From Symbiodinium natans (Eukaryota; Sar; Dinophyceae; Suessiales; Symbiodiniaceae): DNA of 15,072 nt. Shown here piece by piece: positions 8,010 through 15,072 of this stretch. The stretch's first letter is position 1. Every line of letters begins with the position of its first letter. Both the position numbers and the translations under genes were made by a program. The notes under the pieces are model-generated. The model was not told the DNA's origin. It saw only the letters and a list, made by a program, of their open reading frames with translations, and did no database searches. The stretch is from NCBI GenBank assembly GCA_905221605.1, contig CAJNDS010001526.1:1-15072 (forward strand). Reading direction: 5' to 3'.

Positions 8010-8116
8010 GGCTTAGGGTTTAGGGTTTAGGGTTTAGGGTTTAGGGTTTAGGGTTTAGGGCCTAGGGTTTAGGGTTTAGGGTTTAGGGTTTAGGGTTTAG
8101 GGTTTAGGGTTTAGGG
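8010..8116 (+). repeat. Interstitial telomeric tract (TTTAGGG)n
   Basis: About 15 tandem copies of the canonical TTTAGGG heptamer lie in the G-rich orientation on +, with one variant unit CCTAGGG near 8061. This heptamer is the telomere repeat of most land plants, many green algae and dinoflagellates. Unique sequence on both sides shows it is internal here. It may be a relic of a fusion, break repair by telomerase, or simply a satellite seed. Confidence 0.95.
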
Positions 8117-8810
8117 CTGGGGCTGGGATGCACATATCTCATTTCGTTTGAACCTCACCCCTCGTTTGCGCAAGTGAGCGGGGGAGCTAAGAAAACTGAA
8201 GTAAGCAGACTGTGTACTCTATGATATATGGCAATAAACAGTGCATAAGCGACCTAGCATGGACATGGCTTGCATATATGGTAACCATTTTTAGCCCCCC
8301 CCCCCCCCCCCCCCGCCGCCCGCTGCTGACTGGGTGAAACTTTGGAGGCAAGCTGCGCTCAGTCTTAAGGCTTAAGGTCTTAAGGCTTTAAAACTTTAAG
8401 GCCTACGAGCCAAAGGGCCTAAGGCTAAGGGCCTAAGGGCCTGAGGGCCTAAGGGTTTAAAGTTTAAGGTGGCTTAAGGTCCTGCTTGCACGCAGCTCGC
8501 CCAAAATCGCTTGGGCCTAAGACTTAGGGCCTTAGAGCTTAGGGCTTCGGGCTTAGGGCTGAGGACCTAGGACCCTAGGACCCGAGGATTGTAAAGAGGC
8601 CTTACCAGACTCCAAGGACGGGCGAAGGTGCAAACGATCCGCGAAGCCCAGAAAGTTGGAAAAATGTTTCACGAGTCACGGGGTTTAGATTTAGATTATG
8701 AGGCCGATTTGGCCCTTAGGCCTTAGGGACGTAGGACCTTAGGACTCCTTGTGTATTTATTCTTAAAGGGGCAAGTACCTGGGGCGTGAATTTTCCAAAC
8801 ATCTGGCTTC
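8117..8810. other. Gene-free stretch with C20 tract and AAGGCCTAAGG-type degenerate repeat
   Basis: An unbroken run of 20 C lies at 8295-8314, followed by CGCCGCCCGC. From 8365 to 8580 the sequence is a degenerate mix of CTTAAGG, GGGCCTAAG and GGGCTTAGGG words related in style to those at 3340-4530. The remainder, to 8810, is unique with short GGCCTTAGG-type words and may include the 3' untranslated region of the small minus-strand ORF. Confidence 0.6.
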
Positions 8811-9089
8811 TCACTTCTTGTCAGCCTCCGCCGGCTGGTCGTTCTTCTTCTCGTCCTCCGGCTTGTCAGCCTCCGCCTTGGGCTTGTCACCCTCCTCCTC
8901 CTCCTCCTCCGACTCATCCACCTCCACATGCGCCACCAACCGCGAAAGCCTCCAGCGCTTGCCCGAGCATCCCGGATGCGTCGCATGGTCCACCAACTGC
9001 CGCACCGAGATGCTGTCGTTGATGGTGACGTTGGACCTAATGACATTGTCCTCCGCCACAAAGAGCTCCATGCTGGTGCCAGCGCTCAT
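8811..9089 (-). CDS. Small hypothetical protein with acidic, lysine-rich C-terminal tail
   Basis: The ORF is 92 codons from the first ATG at 9089 to a TGA at 8811-8813. The frame is open further upstream without another ATG, so it could be the last exon of a larger gene; CTCCAG just upstream could act as a 3' splice site. Residues 1-57 look like a compact domain: MSAGTSMELFVAEDN, then SNVTINDSISVRQLVDHA, then RWRLSRLVAHVEV. Residues 58-92 form a disordered tail: a glutamate run (DESEEEEEEG) followed by imperfect DKPKAEA/DKPEDEKK/DQPAEADKK repeats. Codons favour G or C at the third position, unlike neighbouring non-coding DNA, which supports real coding. No membrane or signal segment is seen and no family is recognised. 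Confidence 0.55.
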   Translation of the reverse strand: MSAGTSMELFVAEDNVIRSNVTINDSISVRQLVDHATHPGCSGKRWRLSRLVAHVEVDESEEEEEEGDKPKAEADKPEDEKKNDQPAEADKK

Positions 9090-9131
9090 CACGATCAAAC
9101 TGGAGTAGTTTTCAACTAGCAAGCAAGGCAC

Positions 9132-9600
9132 CTCCGCTCAGCTCATCGGGCCAAAATGTTGCAAGTTCCGGCGTACTCTGGCTAGAGTTTTAGGCTGCAG
9201 GCTTAGGGCTTAAGGCTAAGGCTTAGGGCTAGGGCTAGGGCTTAACACCGCAGCTTGGACAAGGAACACACCAAGAATTCTGCCTGATACGCCCCTTACA
9301 GTATCTGACGAGCAAAATATTAACGGTAGCCCAGATATTCCTCTAACACAGGGGCCTAAACAATTAACGTATGGTTTTGGGTGCTATTTTGGATACTCTT
9401 CTTAAAATATTTAGGGATAAGGGAATTCCGACCCCTATAGTACGCAACACTTGCTCCACTCTCCCCCCCGACCGCCCTGGCCTGCCCAATCCGTGGCATA
9501 GAGGCTCGAACGCTTGAAGCCAGAGACGTGGTCTTTCTTCACCTGAATGCGCGTGCGCTTATTAAAGACTTAACAATCTGGGGAACTCAACAGATCGGGC
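9132..9600. other. Mostly unique sequence, no gene seen
   Basis: A short degenerate telomere-like cluster (GGCTTAGGG, GGCTAGGG) lies at 9190-9243. The rest is unique and AT-richer around 9340-9420. No convincing frame is visible. Confidence 0.5.
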
Positions 9601-9972
9601 GAGGTTGTTTAGGGTTTTTCCACCCAGAGCTTAGGGTTTCAGGCTATTTAGGGCTTGAGGTTTTTGGGGTTTAGTTTAGGGCATTGCAGGCGCGCTAGAA
9701 GGACTGCAGGCCGTCCCTAAACCATACAACATCAACCCTACACCGCCCCTAAACCCAAAGAAACTGCTTCTGAGACTGCAGCCTCGTTCTTCTTTAGGGC
9801 TATAGGCTAGAGGGACTAGAGGGTTTAAAGAGCTTAGAGTTTGGGGTACAGGGCTTTGAGGGCCACCACACAGGTTCCTAGTGGCACCTCGGGCCAACCC
9901 CTAACTTAAACCGAAACCCTAAACCCTAAACTTAACCCTATATAAACCTAAACCTAAACTGGATGGGGGAAT
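9601..9972. repeat. Degenerate telomere-like words in both polarities
   Basis: TTTAGGG and GCTTAGGGTTT words on + dominate at 9607-9680. AACCCTAAACCC and AAACCTAAACCT words on + dominate at 9905-9960, meaning the G-rich strand has switched to minus. The centre (about 9690-9900) is unique. No gene is supported. Confidence 0.6.
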
Positions 9973-10057
9973 CTTGAATGATGGTAATGGAACAATGATC
10001 ACTGATCACGGTGAAGAGTCAAGACTGTTAAGACTTATAAGAGTTAAGACAGTTAAG

Positions 10058-10112
10058 AGTCAAGACTCAAGACTCAAGACTCAAGACTCAAGACTCAAGA
10101 CTCAAGACTCAA
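10058..10112 (+). repeat. (CAAGACT)7 heptamer tandem repeat
   Basis: Seven perfect CAAGACT units run from 10061 to 10109, continued by CAA. The preceding 40 bp (AAGACTGTTAAGACTTATAA and following) contain related GTTAAGAC/GTCAAGACT words, which look like an older, diverged part of the same array. Confidence 0.95.
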
Positions 10113-10440
10113 TCTGGGCCCCCGACAAGAAGACCAGGATCGGCATGCGCAGCATGTAGCATTGGCATCAGGCCGAGGGCTTGGAGGAGCTAGATTCAGC
10201 AGCTAATGATTAGCAGCTAACGCTAAACGATGCGCAAAACCAGCATTCGGATTTCCAATATTGCCACGAATGCCTCGCACTCTTCCACTGACAAGAGAGC
10301 CAAGATTCAAGATCGGAAAACCGCCTCTTATGCCCTGGACATCTTGCCTCCTCACATGATTCATCACTGCACAACGGGAAGGCATATGCAAAACCAGCGT
10401 TCCCAAGCACTGCTCTGAAACACCATATGATATGATATGA
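10113..10440. other. Unique sequence, no gene seen
   Basis: Only short features stand out: GCAAAACCAGC at about 10235 and 10388, and a small ATATG/TATGA tandem near 10425-10445. Short frames are open on both strands and none is convincing. Confidence 0.45.
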
Positions 10441-10690
10441 ACGATATGTTGAGGTTGTGAGAGAGGATTATGTGTGGACAAAGTGTGTTGTGCAGCACAC
10501 CATGTTGTGGGAAATACGGGCTGTGATACAGGGATCCGTGTGGAAAAAATGGGCCCGTGTAACACACGATGTTGTGGAGAACATGGGCGGCGATACAGGT
10601 TTTCTTCGGGAAAAGCCTGTTTGTCTAACGCGATGTTGTAGAAAACATAGGCTGTGATACAGGATTGCTTGTGGTAAAAGTGTCGCGTGA
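10441..10690 (+). repeat. Degenerate ~65-bp tandem repeat, about four copies
   Basis: Copies at about 10497-10561, 10562-10627 and 10628-10690 share the order: CGATGTTGTGGAGAA-like, GGGCTGTGATACAGG-like, then a TGTGGAAAAA-like stretch. A more diverged copy occupies roughly 10441-10496 (GATATGTTGAGGTTG start). Divergence between copies is substantial, so the array is old or weakly homogenised. Confidence 0.75.
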
Positions 10691-10880
10691 ACCAGACACA
10701 CAGAGCAGCTTCGGGCCCGCGTTCCCTCCATAAAGAAAGCCTTCAAAAACATGACCAGCGCCGCCTCCAATAATAGAACTTTCTTGTCTTTATCGCCGCC
10801 ACTATTAGCTATGTCTCTATATGGGAACGTTTTACACATGCGTGGTAAGAGAGGAATACAAACATCATCAATTTTTCATA
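10691..10880. other. Short unique spacer before the higher-order satellite
   Basis: No repeat or convincing frame is visible. It joins the 65-bp tandem array to the first GGGCGTCGCG copy at 10881. Confidence 0.5.
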
Positions 10881-11507
10881 GGGCGTCGCGAACCTATGTT
10901 TTGGCCCTAGATTGAGGCTTTGTGAAAGCCAAAAATGATCAAAAATCACTAAAAAATGCCATTTGGGTGGTTTCCAGGGCCGCCAAACTAGCCAAAATCC
11001 CTATGTTTTGGCCGTAGATTGAGGGTTTGTGTAAGCAAAAAATTGTCAAAAAACACTAAAAAAATTGGAATTTGGGTGGTTTCCAAGGCCGCAAAACTAG
11101 CCAAAATCCCTATGTTTTGGCCCTGGCTTGAGGGTTTGTGAAAGCAAAAAAACTGTCAAAAAAACACAAAAAATGCCATTCGGGCGGTTTTCAAGGCCGC
11201 CAAATGAGCCAAAATCCCTATGTTTTGCCCTAAGTTGAGGCTTTGTGAAGGCCAAACATGATAAAAAATCACTAAAAAATGCCATTTGGGTGGTTTCCAG
11301 GGCCGCCAAACTAGCCAACTTCCCTATGTTTTGGCCGTAGATTGAGGGTTTGTGAAAGCAAAAAATGGCCAAAAACCACTAAAAAGTGGAATTTGGGTGG
11401 TTTCCAAGGCCGCCAAACTAGCCAAAATCCCTATGTTTTGGCCGTAGATTGAGGGTTTGTGAAAGCAATAAATGATCAACAATCACTAAAAATTGTCATT
11501 TGTGTGG
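10881..11507 (+). repeat. ~108-bp satellite, first cluster (six copies)
   Basis: The marker word CTATGTTTTG recurs at 10894, 11001, 11110, 11218, 11324 and 11431, giving unit lengths of 106-109 bp. The consensus order is CCTATGTTTTGGCC, TAGATTGAGGGTTTGTG, AAGCAAAAA, a TCACTAAAAA stretch, TTTGGGTGGTTTCCA, then GGCCGCCAAACTAGCC. Near its left edge (10881-10890) sits a single GGGCGTCGCG, the hallmark of the other repeat family in this satellite. The last unit decays after the TGGTTTCCACAGCCTCC region. Confidence 0.95.
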
Positions 11508-11815
11508 TTTCCACAGCCTCCAAACGCGCCAATGTCGCGAAAATATCCGCAAACATATCCACCCTGTAACACCGGGCGTCGCGCATCAGACCATTGGATG
11601 GGGACTTTGAAGACGCAAAATACCCAGACACCGGGCGTCGCGAAAAAATCTACCCTGTAACACCGGGCGTCGCGAAAATATCTACGAAAATATCCACCCT
11701 GTCACACCGGGCGTCGCGCACCAGGCCATTGGATGGGGACTTTGAAGGCGTACAATTCCCAGAAATCACCAACACTTACCCTGTAACACCGGGCGTCGCG
11801 AAAATATCTACATAG
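11508..11815 (+). repeat. GGGCGTCGCG repeat block, first (five copies)
   Basis: Five copies of CACCGGGCGTCGCG, usually preceded by CCCTGTAA or CCCTGTCA, lie between about 11560 and 11800. Two continuations alternate: GAAAATATCTAC (short form), or CATCAGGCCATTGGATGGGG with GACTTTGAAGGCG (long form, at about 11581 and 11716). Spacing is irregular, so this is a family of nested short repeats rather than a simple tandem array. Confidence 0.92.
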
Positions 11816-11975
11816 AAATTGTATAGGGTTCGTGTCCGGAGTTTTGTACGTTGTTTTGCTTTTGGCTGAATTTTTGCTGAAAACACCTGCTTTTTTTGCA
11901 TTTTTTCCAACCCCTCGAAAAGGGTTGGGGGGGGTAAGGGTTGGGGGGGGTAATTGCCCAAACTCACAAAAAAAT
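11816..11975. other. Unique insert inside the higher-order satellite
   Basis: This segment has no counterpart after the second GGGCGTCGCG block. It holds T-rich sequence, a small hairpin (CCAACCC facing GGGTTGG at about 11908-11929) and two GGGTTGGGGGGGG runs. It separates the first GGGCGTCGCG block from the second 108-bp cluster. Confidence 0.7.
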
Positions 11976-12740
11976 GCCATTTGGGTGGTTTCCAAGGCCG
12001 CCAAACTAGCCAAAATCCCTATGTTTTGGTGCTAGATTAGGGTTTGTGAAAGCCAAGAATTGCAAAAAATCACTAAAATTGCAATTTGGAGAGTTTTCAA
12101 GGCTGCCAAATGAGCTCAAATCCCTATGTTTTGGCCTTAGGTTGAGGATTTGTGAACGCCAAAATGGTCAAAAATCACTAAAAGTTGCCATTTCGGTGGT
12201 TTCCAAAGTCGCCGGGTTGGCCAAAATTCATATGTTTTGGCTCTAGATTGAGGGTTTGTGAAAGCCAAAAATTGCACAAAATCACAAAAAAATACTATTT
12301 GGGTGGTTTCCCAGGCCGCCAAACTAGCCGAAATCCCTATGTTTTGGCCCTGGCTTGAGGGTTAGTGAAAGCCAAAAATGGTCAAAAAGCACAAAAAAAA
12401 TTTCCATTTGGGCGGTTTTCAAGGCCGCCAAATGAGCCAAAATCCCTACGTTTTGCCCTAAGTTGAGGCTTTGTGAAGGCCAAAAATGATCAAAAATCAC
12501 TAAAAAATGCCATTTGGGTGGTTTCCAGGGCCGCCAAACTAGCCAACTTCCCTATGTTTTGGCCGTAGATTGAGGGTTGTGAAAGCAAAAAATGGTCAAA
12601 AATCACTAAAAATTGGAACTTGGGTGGTTTCCAAGGCCGCCAAACAAGCCAAAATCCCCCTTGTTTTGGCCGTAGATTGAGGGTTTGTGAAAGCAATAAA
12701 TGATCAACAATCACTAAAAATTGTCATTTGTGCGGTTTCC
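11976..12740 (+). repeat. ~108-bp satellite, second cluster (seven copies)
   Basis: Marker words lie at 12019, 12124, 12230, 12338, 12447, 12552 and 12660, giving unit lengths of 105-109 bp. The last four or five copies match their counterparts in the first cluster, including private variants such as CCCTGGCTTGAGGGT and GCCCTAAGTTGAGGC, at an offset of 1,228-1,229 bp. Confidence 0.95.
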
Positions 12741-13112
12741 ACAGCCTCCAAACGCGCCAATGTCGCGAAAATATCCGCAAACATATCCACCCTGTAACAC
12801 CGGGCGTCGCGAAAATATCTAGCCTGTCACACCGGGCGTCGCGAAAAAATCTACCCTGTTACACCAGGCGTCGCGAAAATATCTGCCCTGTCACAGCGGG
12901 CGTCGCGCATTAGGCCATTGGATAGGGACTTTGAAGGCGCAAAATACCAAGAGATCACAATACCCTGTAACACCGGGCGTCGCGAAAATATCTATGAAAA
13001 TATCCACCCTGCAACACCGGGCGTCGCGCATCAGGCCATTGGATGGGGACTTTGAAGGCGTAAAATTCCCAGAAATCACCAATACTTACCCTGTGTCACC
13101 GGGCGTCGCGCA
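12741..13112 (+). repeat. GGGCGTCGCG repeat block, second (seven copies)
   Basis: Seven copies of the CACCGGGCGTCGCG word (two with single changes, CACCAGGCG and CAGCGGGCG) lie between about 12790 and 13112. The entry sequence, CGCGCCAATGTCGCG through CATATCCACC, is the same as in the first block. The long-form continuation with GGCCATTGGAT appears at about 12908 and 13028. Confidence 0.92.
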
Positions 13113-13148
13113 TCTGGCTTTTTTTTCTAATTTCTCCCCATTGAGGGT

Positions 13149-14421
13149 TTCAGTAGTTTGAATAGTTTGAATAGTTTGAATATGGGGCCCCAGGCCGCCC
13201 CCCAAACTATTCAAACTATCCAAACTGTTCAGACCCCTCCCCTCTCCTCCCAGGGACCCCCCTAAACTATTCAAACTATTCAAACTATTCAAACTATTCA
13301 AACTATTCAAACTATTCAAACTATTCAAACTATTCAAACTATTCAAACTATTCAAACTATTCAAACTATTCAAACCCCCAGGGTTTGAATAGCTTGAATA
13401 GTCTGGATAGTTTAGGGCCCCAGGCCGGACCCTCCAAACTATTCAAACTATTCAAACCCCCAGGGTTTGAATAGTTTGAATAGTTTGAATAGTTTGAACA
13501 GTTTGAATAGTTTGAATAGTTTGAATAGTTTGCATAGTTTGAATAGTTTGAATAGTTTGAATAGTTTGAATAGTTTGAATAGTCTAGGGCCCCAGGCCGG
13601 ACCCCCCCCCCCCCAGGTTTGAATAGTTTGGATAGTTTAGGGCCCCAGTTCGGACCCCCAAACTATTCAAACTATTCAACCCCCCCCCCCCTCCTCTCCT
13701 CCCAGGGACCCCCCAAAACTATTCAAACTATTCAAACTATTCAAACTATTCAAACAATTCAAACTATTCAAACTATTCAAACTATTCAAACTATTCAAAC
13801 CCCCAGGGTTTGAATAGTTTGAATAGTTTGGATAGTTTAGGGCCCCAGTTCGGACCCCCAAATTATTCAAACTATTCAAACCCCCCCCCTCCTCTCTTTG
13901 CAGGGACCCCCCAAAACTATTCAAACTATTCTAACTATTCAAACTATTCAAACTATTCAAACTATTCAAACTATTCAAACTATTCAAACTATTCAAACTA
14001 TTCAAACCCCCAGGGTTTGAATAGTTTGAATAGTTTGGATAGTTTAGGGCCCCAGGCCGGACCCTCCAAACTATTCAAACTATTCAAACCCCCAGGGTTT
14101 GAATAGTTTGAATAGTTTGAATAGTTTGAATAGTTTGAATAGTTTGAATAGTTTGAATAGTTTGAATAGTTTGAATAGTTTGAATAGTTTAGGGCCCCAG
14201 GCCGGACCCCCCCCCGCCAGGGTTTGAATAGTTTGAATAGTTTAGGGCCCCAGTTCGGACCCCCAAACTATTCAAACTATTCAAACCCCCCCCCTCCTCT
14301 CCTCCCAGGGACCCCCCAAAACTATTCAAACTATTCAAACTATTCAAACCACCAGGGTTTGAATAGTTTGAATAGTTTAGGGCCCCAGGCGTGACCCCCC
14401 AAACTATTCAAACTATTCAAA
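13149..14421. repeat. Alternating-orientation 9-bp minisatellite (TTTGAATAG / CTATTCAAA)
   Basis: At least nine arrays reading TTTGAATAG and eleven reading CTATTCAAA alternate along 1.27 kb, with 2 to about 13 units each. The switch from CTATTCAAA to TTTGAATAG occurs at a joint reading AAACCCCCAGGGTTT. The opposite switch occurs at TTTAGGGCCCCAG followed by GCCGGACCC or TTCGGACCC. A third module, a pyrimidine-rich CCTCCTCTCCTCCCAG followed by GGACCCCCC, lies between CTATTCAAA arrays about four times. Every neighbouring pair of arrays can form a hairpin. Because the unit is three codons long, long meaningless Asn-Ser-Leu type frames are open here. Confidence 0.95.
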
Positions 14422-14448
14422 CCCCACTCCCCCCCCCCAACAAAAGGA

Positions 14449-14478
14449 CGAATCATCACATTATACACAAAGGTTCCT
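14449..14478 (-). repeat. 30-bp dispersed motif, right inverted copy
   Basis: This is the reverse complement of 4644-4673 with one mismatch. A (TA)n tract (14484-14493) lies just outside the AGGAACC end, as in the left copy, and a C-rich tract lies on the inner side. Confidence 0.9.
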
Positions 14479-14493
14479 GCCTCATATATATAT

Positions 14494-15072
14494 ACCTTTG
14501 ACTGCAGAGAGATATACATGTATAGGTATGTACATATGACAAAAGACTATGTATGCACCAGCTCGGCTCGCTCCACATCCTGCTGCGGGCCCAACTTGCA
14601 AGTTGCAGAATTGGAGGCCTAAACTGGCACGTGGTTGCTTTCTCCAAATACATCGGTGGCAGGGCTTTGGCCATTTCTCCTTAGCATGGTCTTCGGATCT
14701 TTGTTGTTTGCTGGCGCCGGCCGTAGGGCGTTCGATTAAAGTACACAGCAAGGGACGAACATTTCGATAACTACCCATGCGCAACATGAATGCAAAGAAA
14801 ACTGCACACCATGAAGGCAGGCCAACGTGCTTAGCAGCTTAGCATGATTTTTAAGCGCTTGAAACTGCGAGTGCCCGTCACAGAAGAAGAAGAAGAAGAA
14901 GAAGAAGAAGAAGAAGATACGCCTGCAACAGTGTGTCATGAGATTTCCTTGTTCGAGACTTCCAGAGAGTCAAGCTTGCGAAGGCTAAAAACATCTTCAA
15001 ACATGCAGAATATACTGCGGAGTCAGATTCAGCTTTCCTGATGCGGCAACTCATGTAGCACCAGCACTCGCA
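14494..15072. other. Unique sequence with a (GAA)n microsatellite, no gene seen
   Basis: An (AGA/GAA) trinucleotide tract of 12 units lies at 14882-14917. The remainder is unique. Short frames on both strands, including a 73-codon + strand one at 14549, show no recognisable domain, and the frame through the GAA tract gives only a glutamate run. Confidence 0.5.

Noticed and set aside
7622-8023. 133-codon + strand frame starting MAKQTENKANLNEHARG
   Set aside because: Its last codons run into the (TTTAGGG)n tract, the composition shows no domain, and it contains the short duplicated segment. It is possible but unsupported.
9148-9162. Possible relic of a dinoflagellate spliced leader upstream of the small minus-strand ORF
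   Set aside because: Only about nine bases (CATTTTGGC on the minus strand) agree with the spliced-leader core as I remember it. The flanking bases differ, which is too weak to distinguish from chance.
11097-12714. Open frames of 60-95 codons within the 108-bp satellite
   Set aside because: The unit averages about 108 bp, close to 36 codons, so a frame open in one unit stays open in several. Unit lengths of 105-109 bp then break the phase, which argues against coding.
11560-13112. CRISPR-like appearance of short repeats with variable spacers
   Set aside because: Spacer lengths are irregular, spacers themselves recur in two classes, no cas genes are present, and the surroundings are eukaryotic satellite DNA.
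13086-14106. Open frames coding for Asn-Ser-Leu or Ser-Asn-Tyr repeats
   Set aside because: They arise because the minisatellite unit is 9 bp (three codons) and has no stop in those frames. Orientation switches would break any real protein.
14844-15041. Frame with a poly-glutamate run
   Set aside because: The run is simply the (GAA)n microsatellite translated; the flanking residues show no protein character.

Overview
This window looks like repeat-dominated nuclear DNA from a eukaryote. Most of it does not code for protein. A dinoflagellate or another alga that uses TTTAGGG telomeric repeats is the most likely source. The evidence is a clean interstitial (TTTAGGG)n tract, many degenerate telomere-like heptamers, several minisatellite families, and isolated coding stretches with no operon layout, no Shine-Dalgarno signals and no recognisable prokaryotic genes. 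The assignment is an inference; land plants and other algae share the TTTAGGG repeat. I saw no tRNA, rRNA, CRISPR array or viral gene.

Layout. 1-2315: mostly unique DNA with two telomere-like arrays, G-rich GGGCTTA at 700-893 and C-rich CCCCAGAA at 1433-1635. 2316-4640: a 2.3 kb block bounded by (TA)n tracts and a 40-odd bp inverted repeat that includes an exact C12/G12 pair. Its interior is packed with palindromes: nested GATTGAA hairpins, a second inverted-repeat cluster, and 1.2 kb of CCTATAGG-type palindromic, internally duplicated sequence. 4641-7591: the main coding island, all on the minus strand. It holds one long reading frame (378 codons broken by a single TAA at a homopolymer) and a second frame-broken coding stretch downstream of it. 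8010-8116: the TTTAGGG tract. 8811-9089: a small minus-strand ORF with an acidic, lysine-rich tail. 10441-10690: a 65-bp degenerate tandem repeat. 10881-13112: a higher-order satellite in which clusters of a ~108-bp repeat alternate with blocks of a GGGCGTCGCG repeat, with a 1,228-1,229 bp offset between corresponding copies. 13149-14421: a 9-bp minisatellite (TTTGAATAG) whose arrays repeatedly switch orientation around GC-rich joints. 14449-14478: a 30-bp motif that is the inverted copy of 4644-4673.

The coding pieces show no evident shared pathway, and I could not assign a function to any of them. The most notable theme is structural. Four separate sequence families are organised as foldback or alternating inverted arrays. 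The TA-microsatellite/homopolymer/inverted-repeat boundaries suggest mobile elements that insert into TA microsatellites. That is inference from sequence shape only; no transposase was seen.
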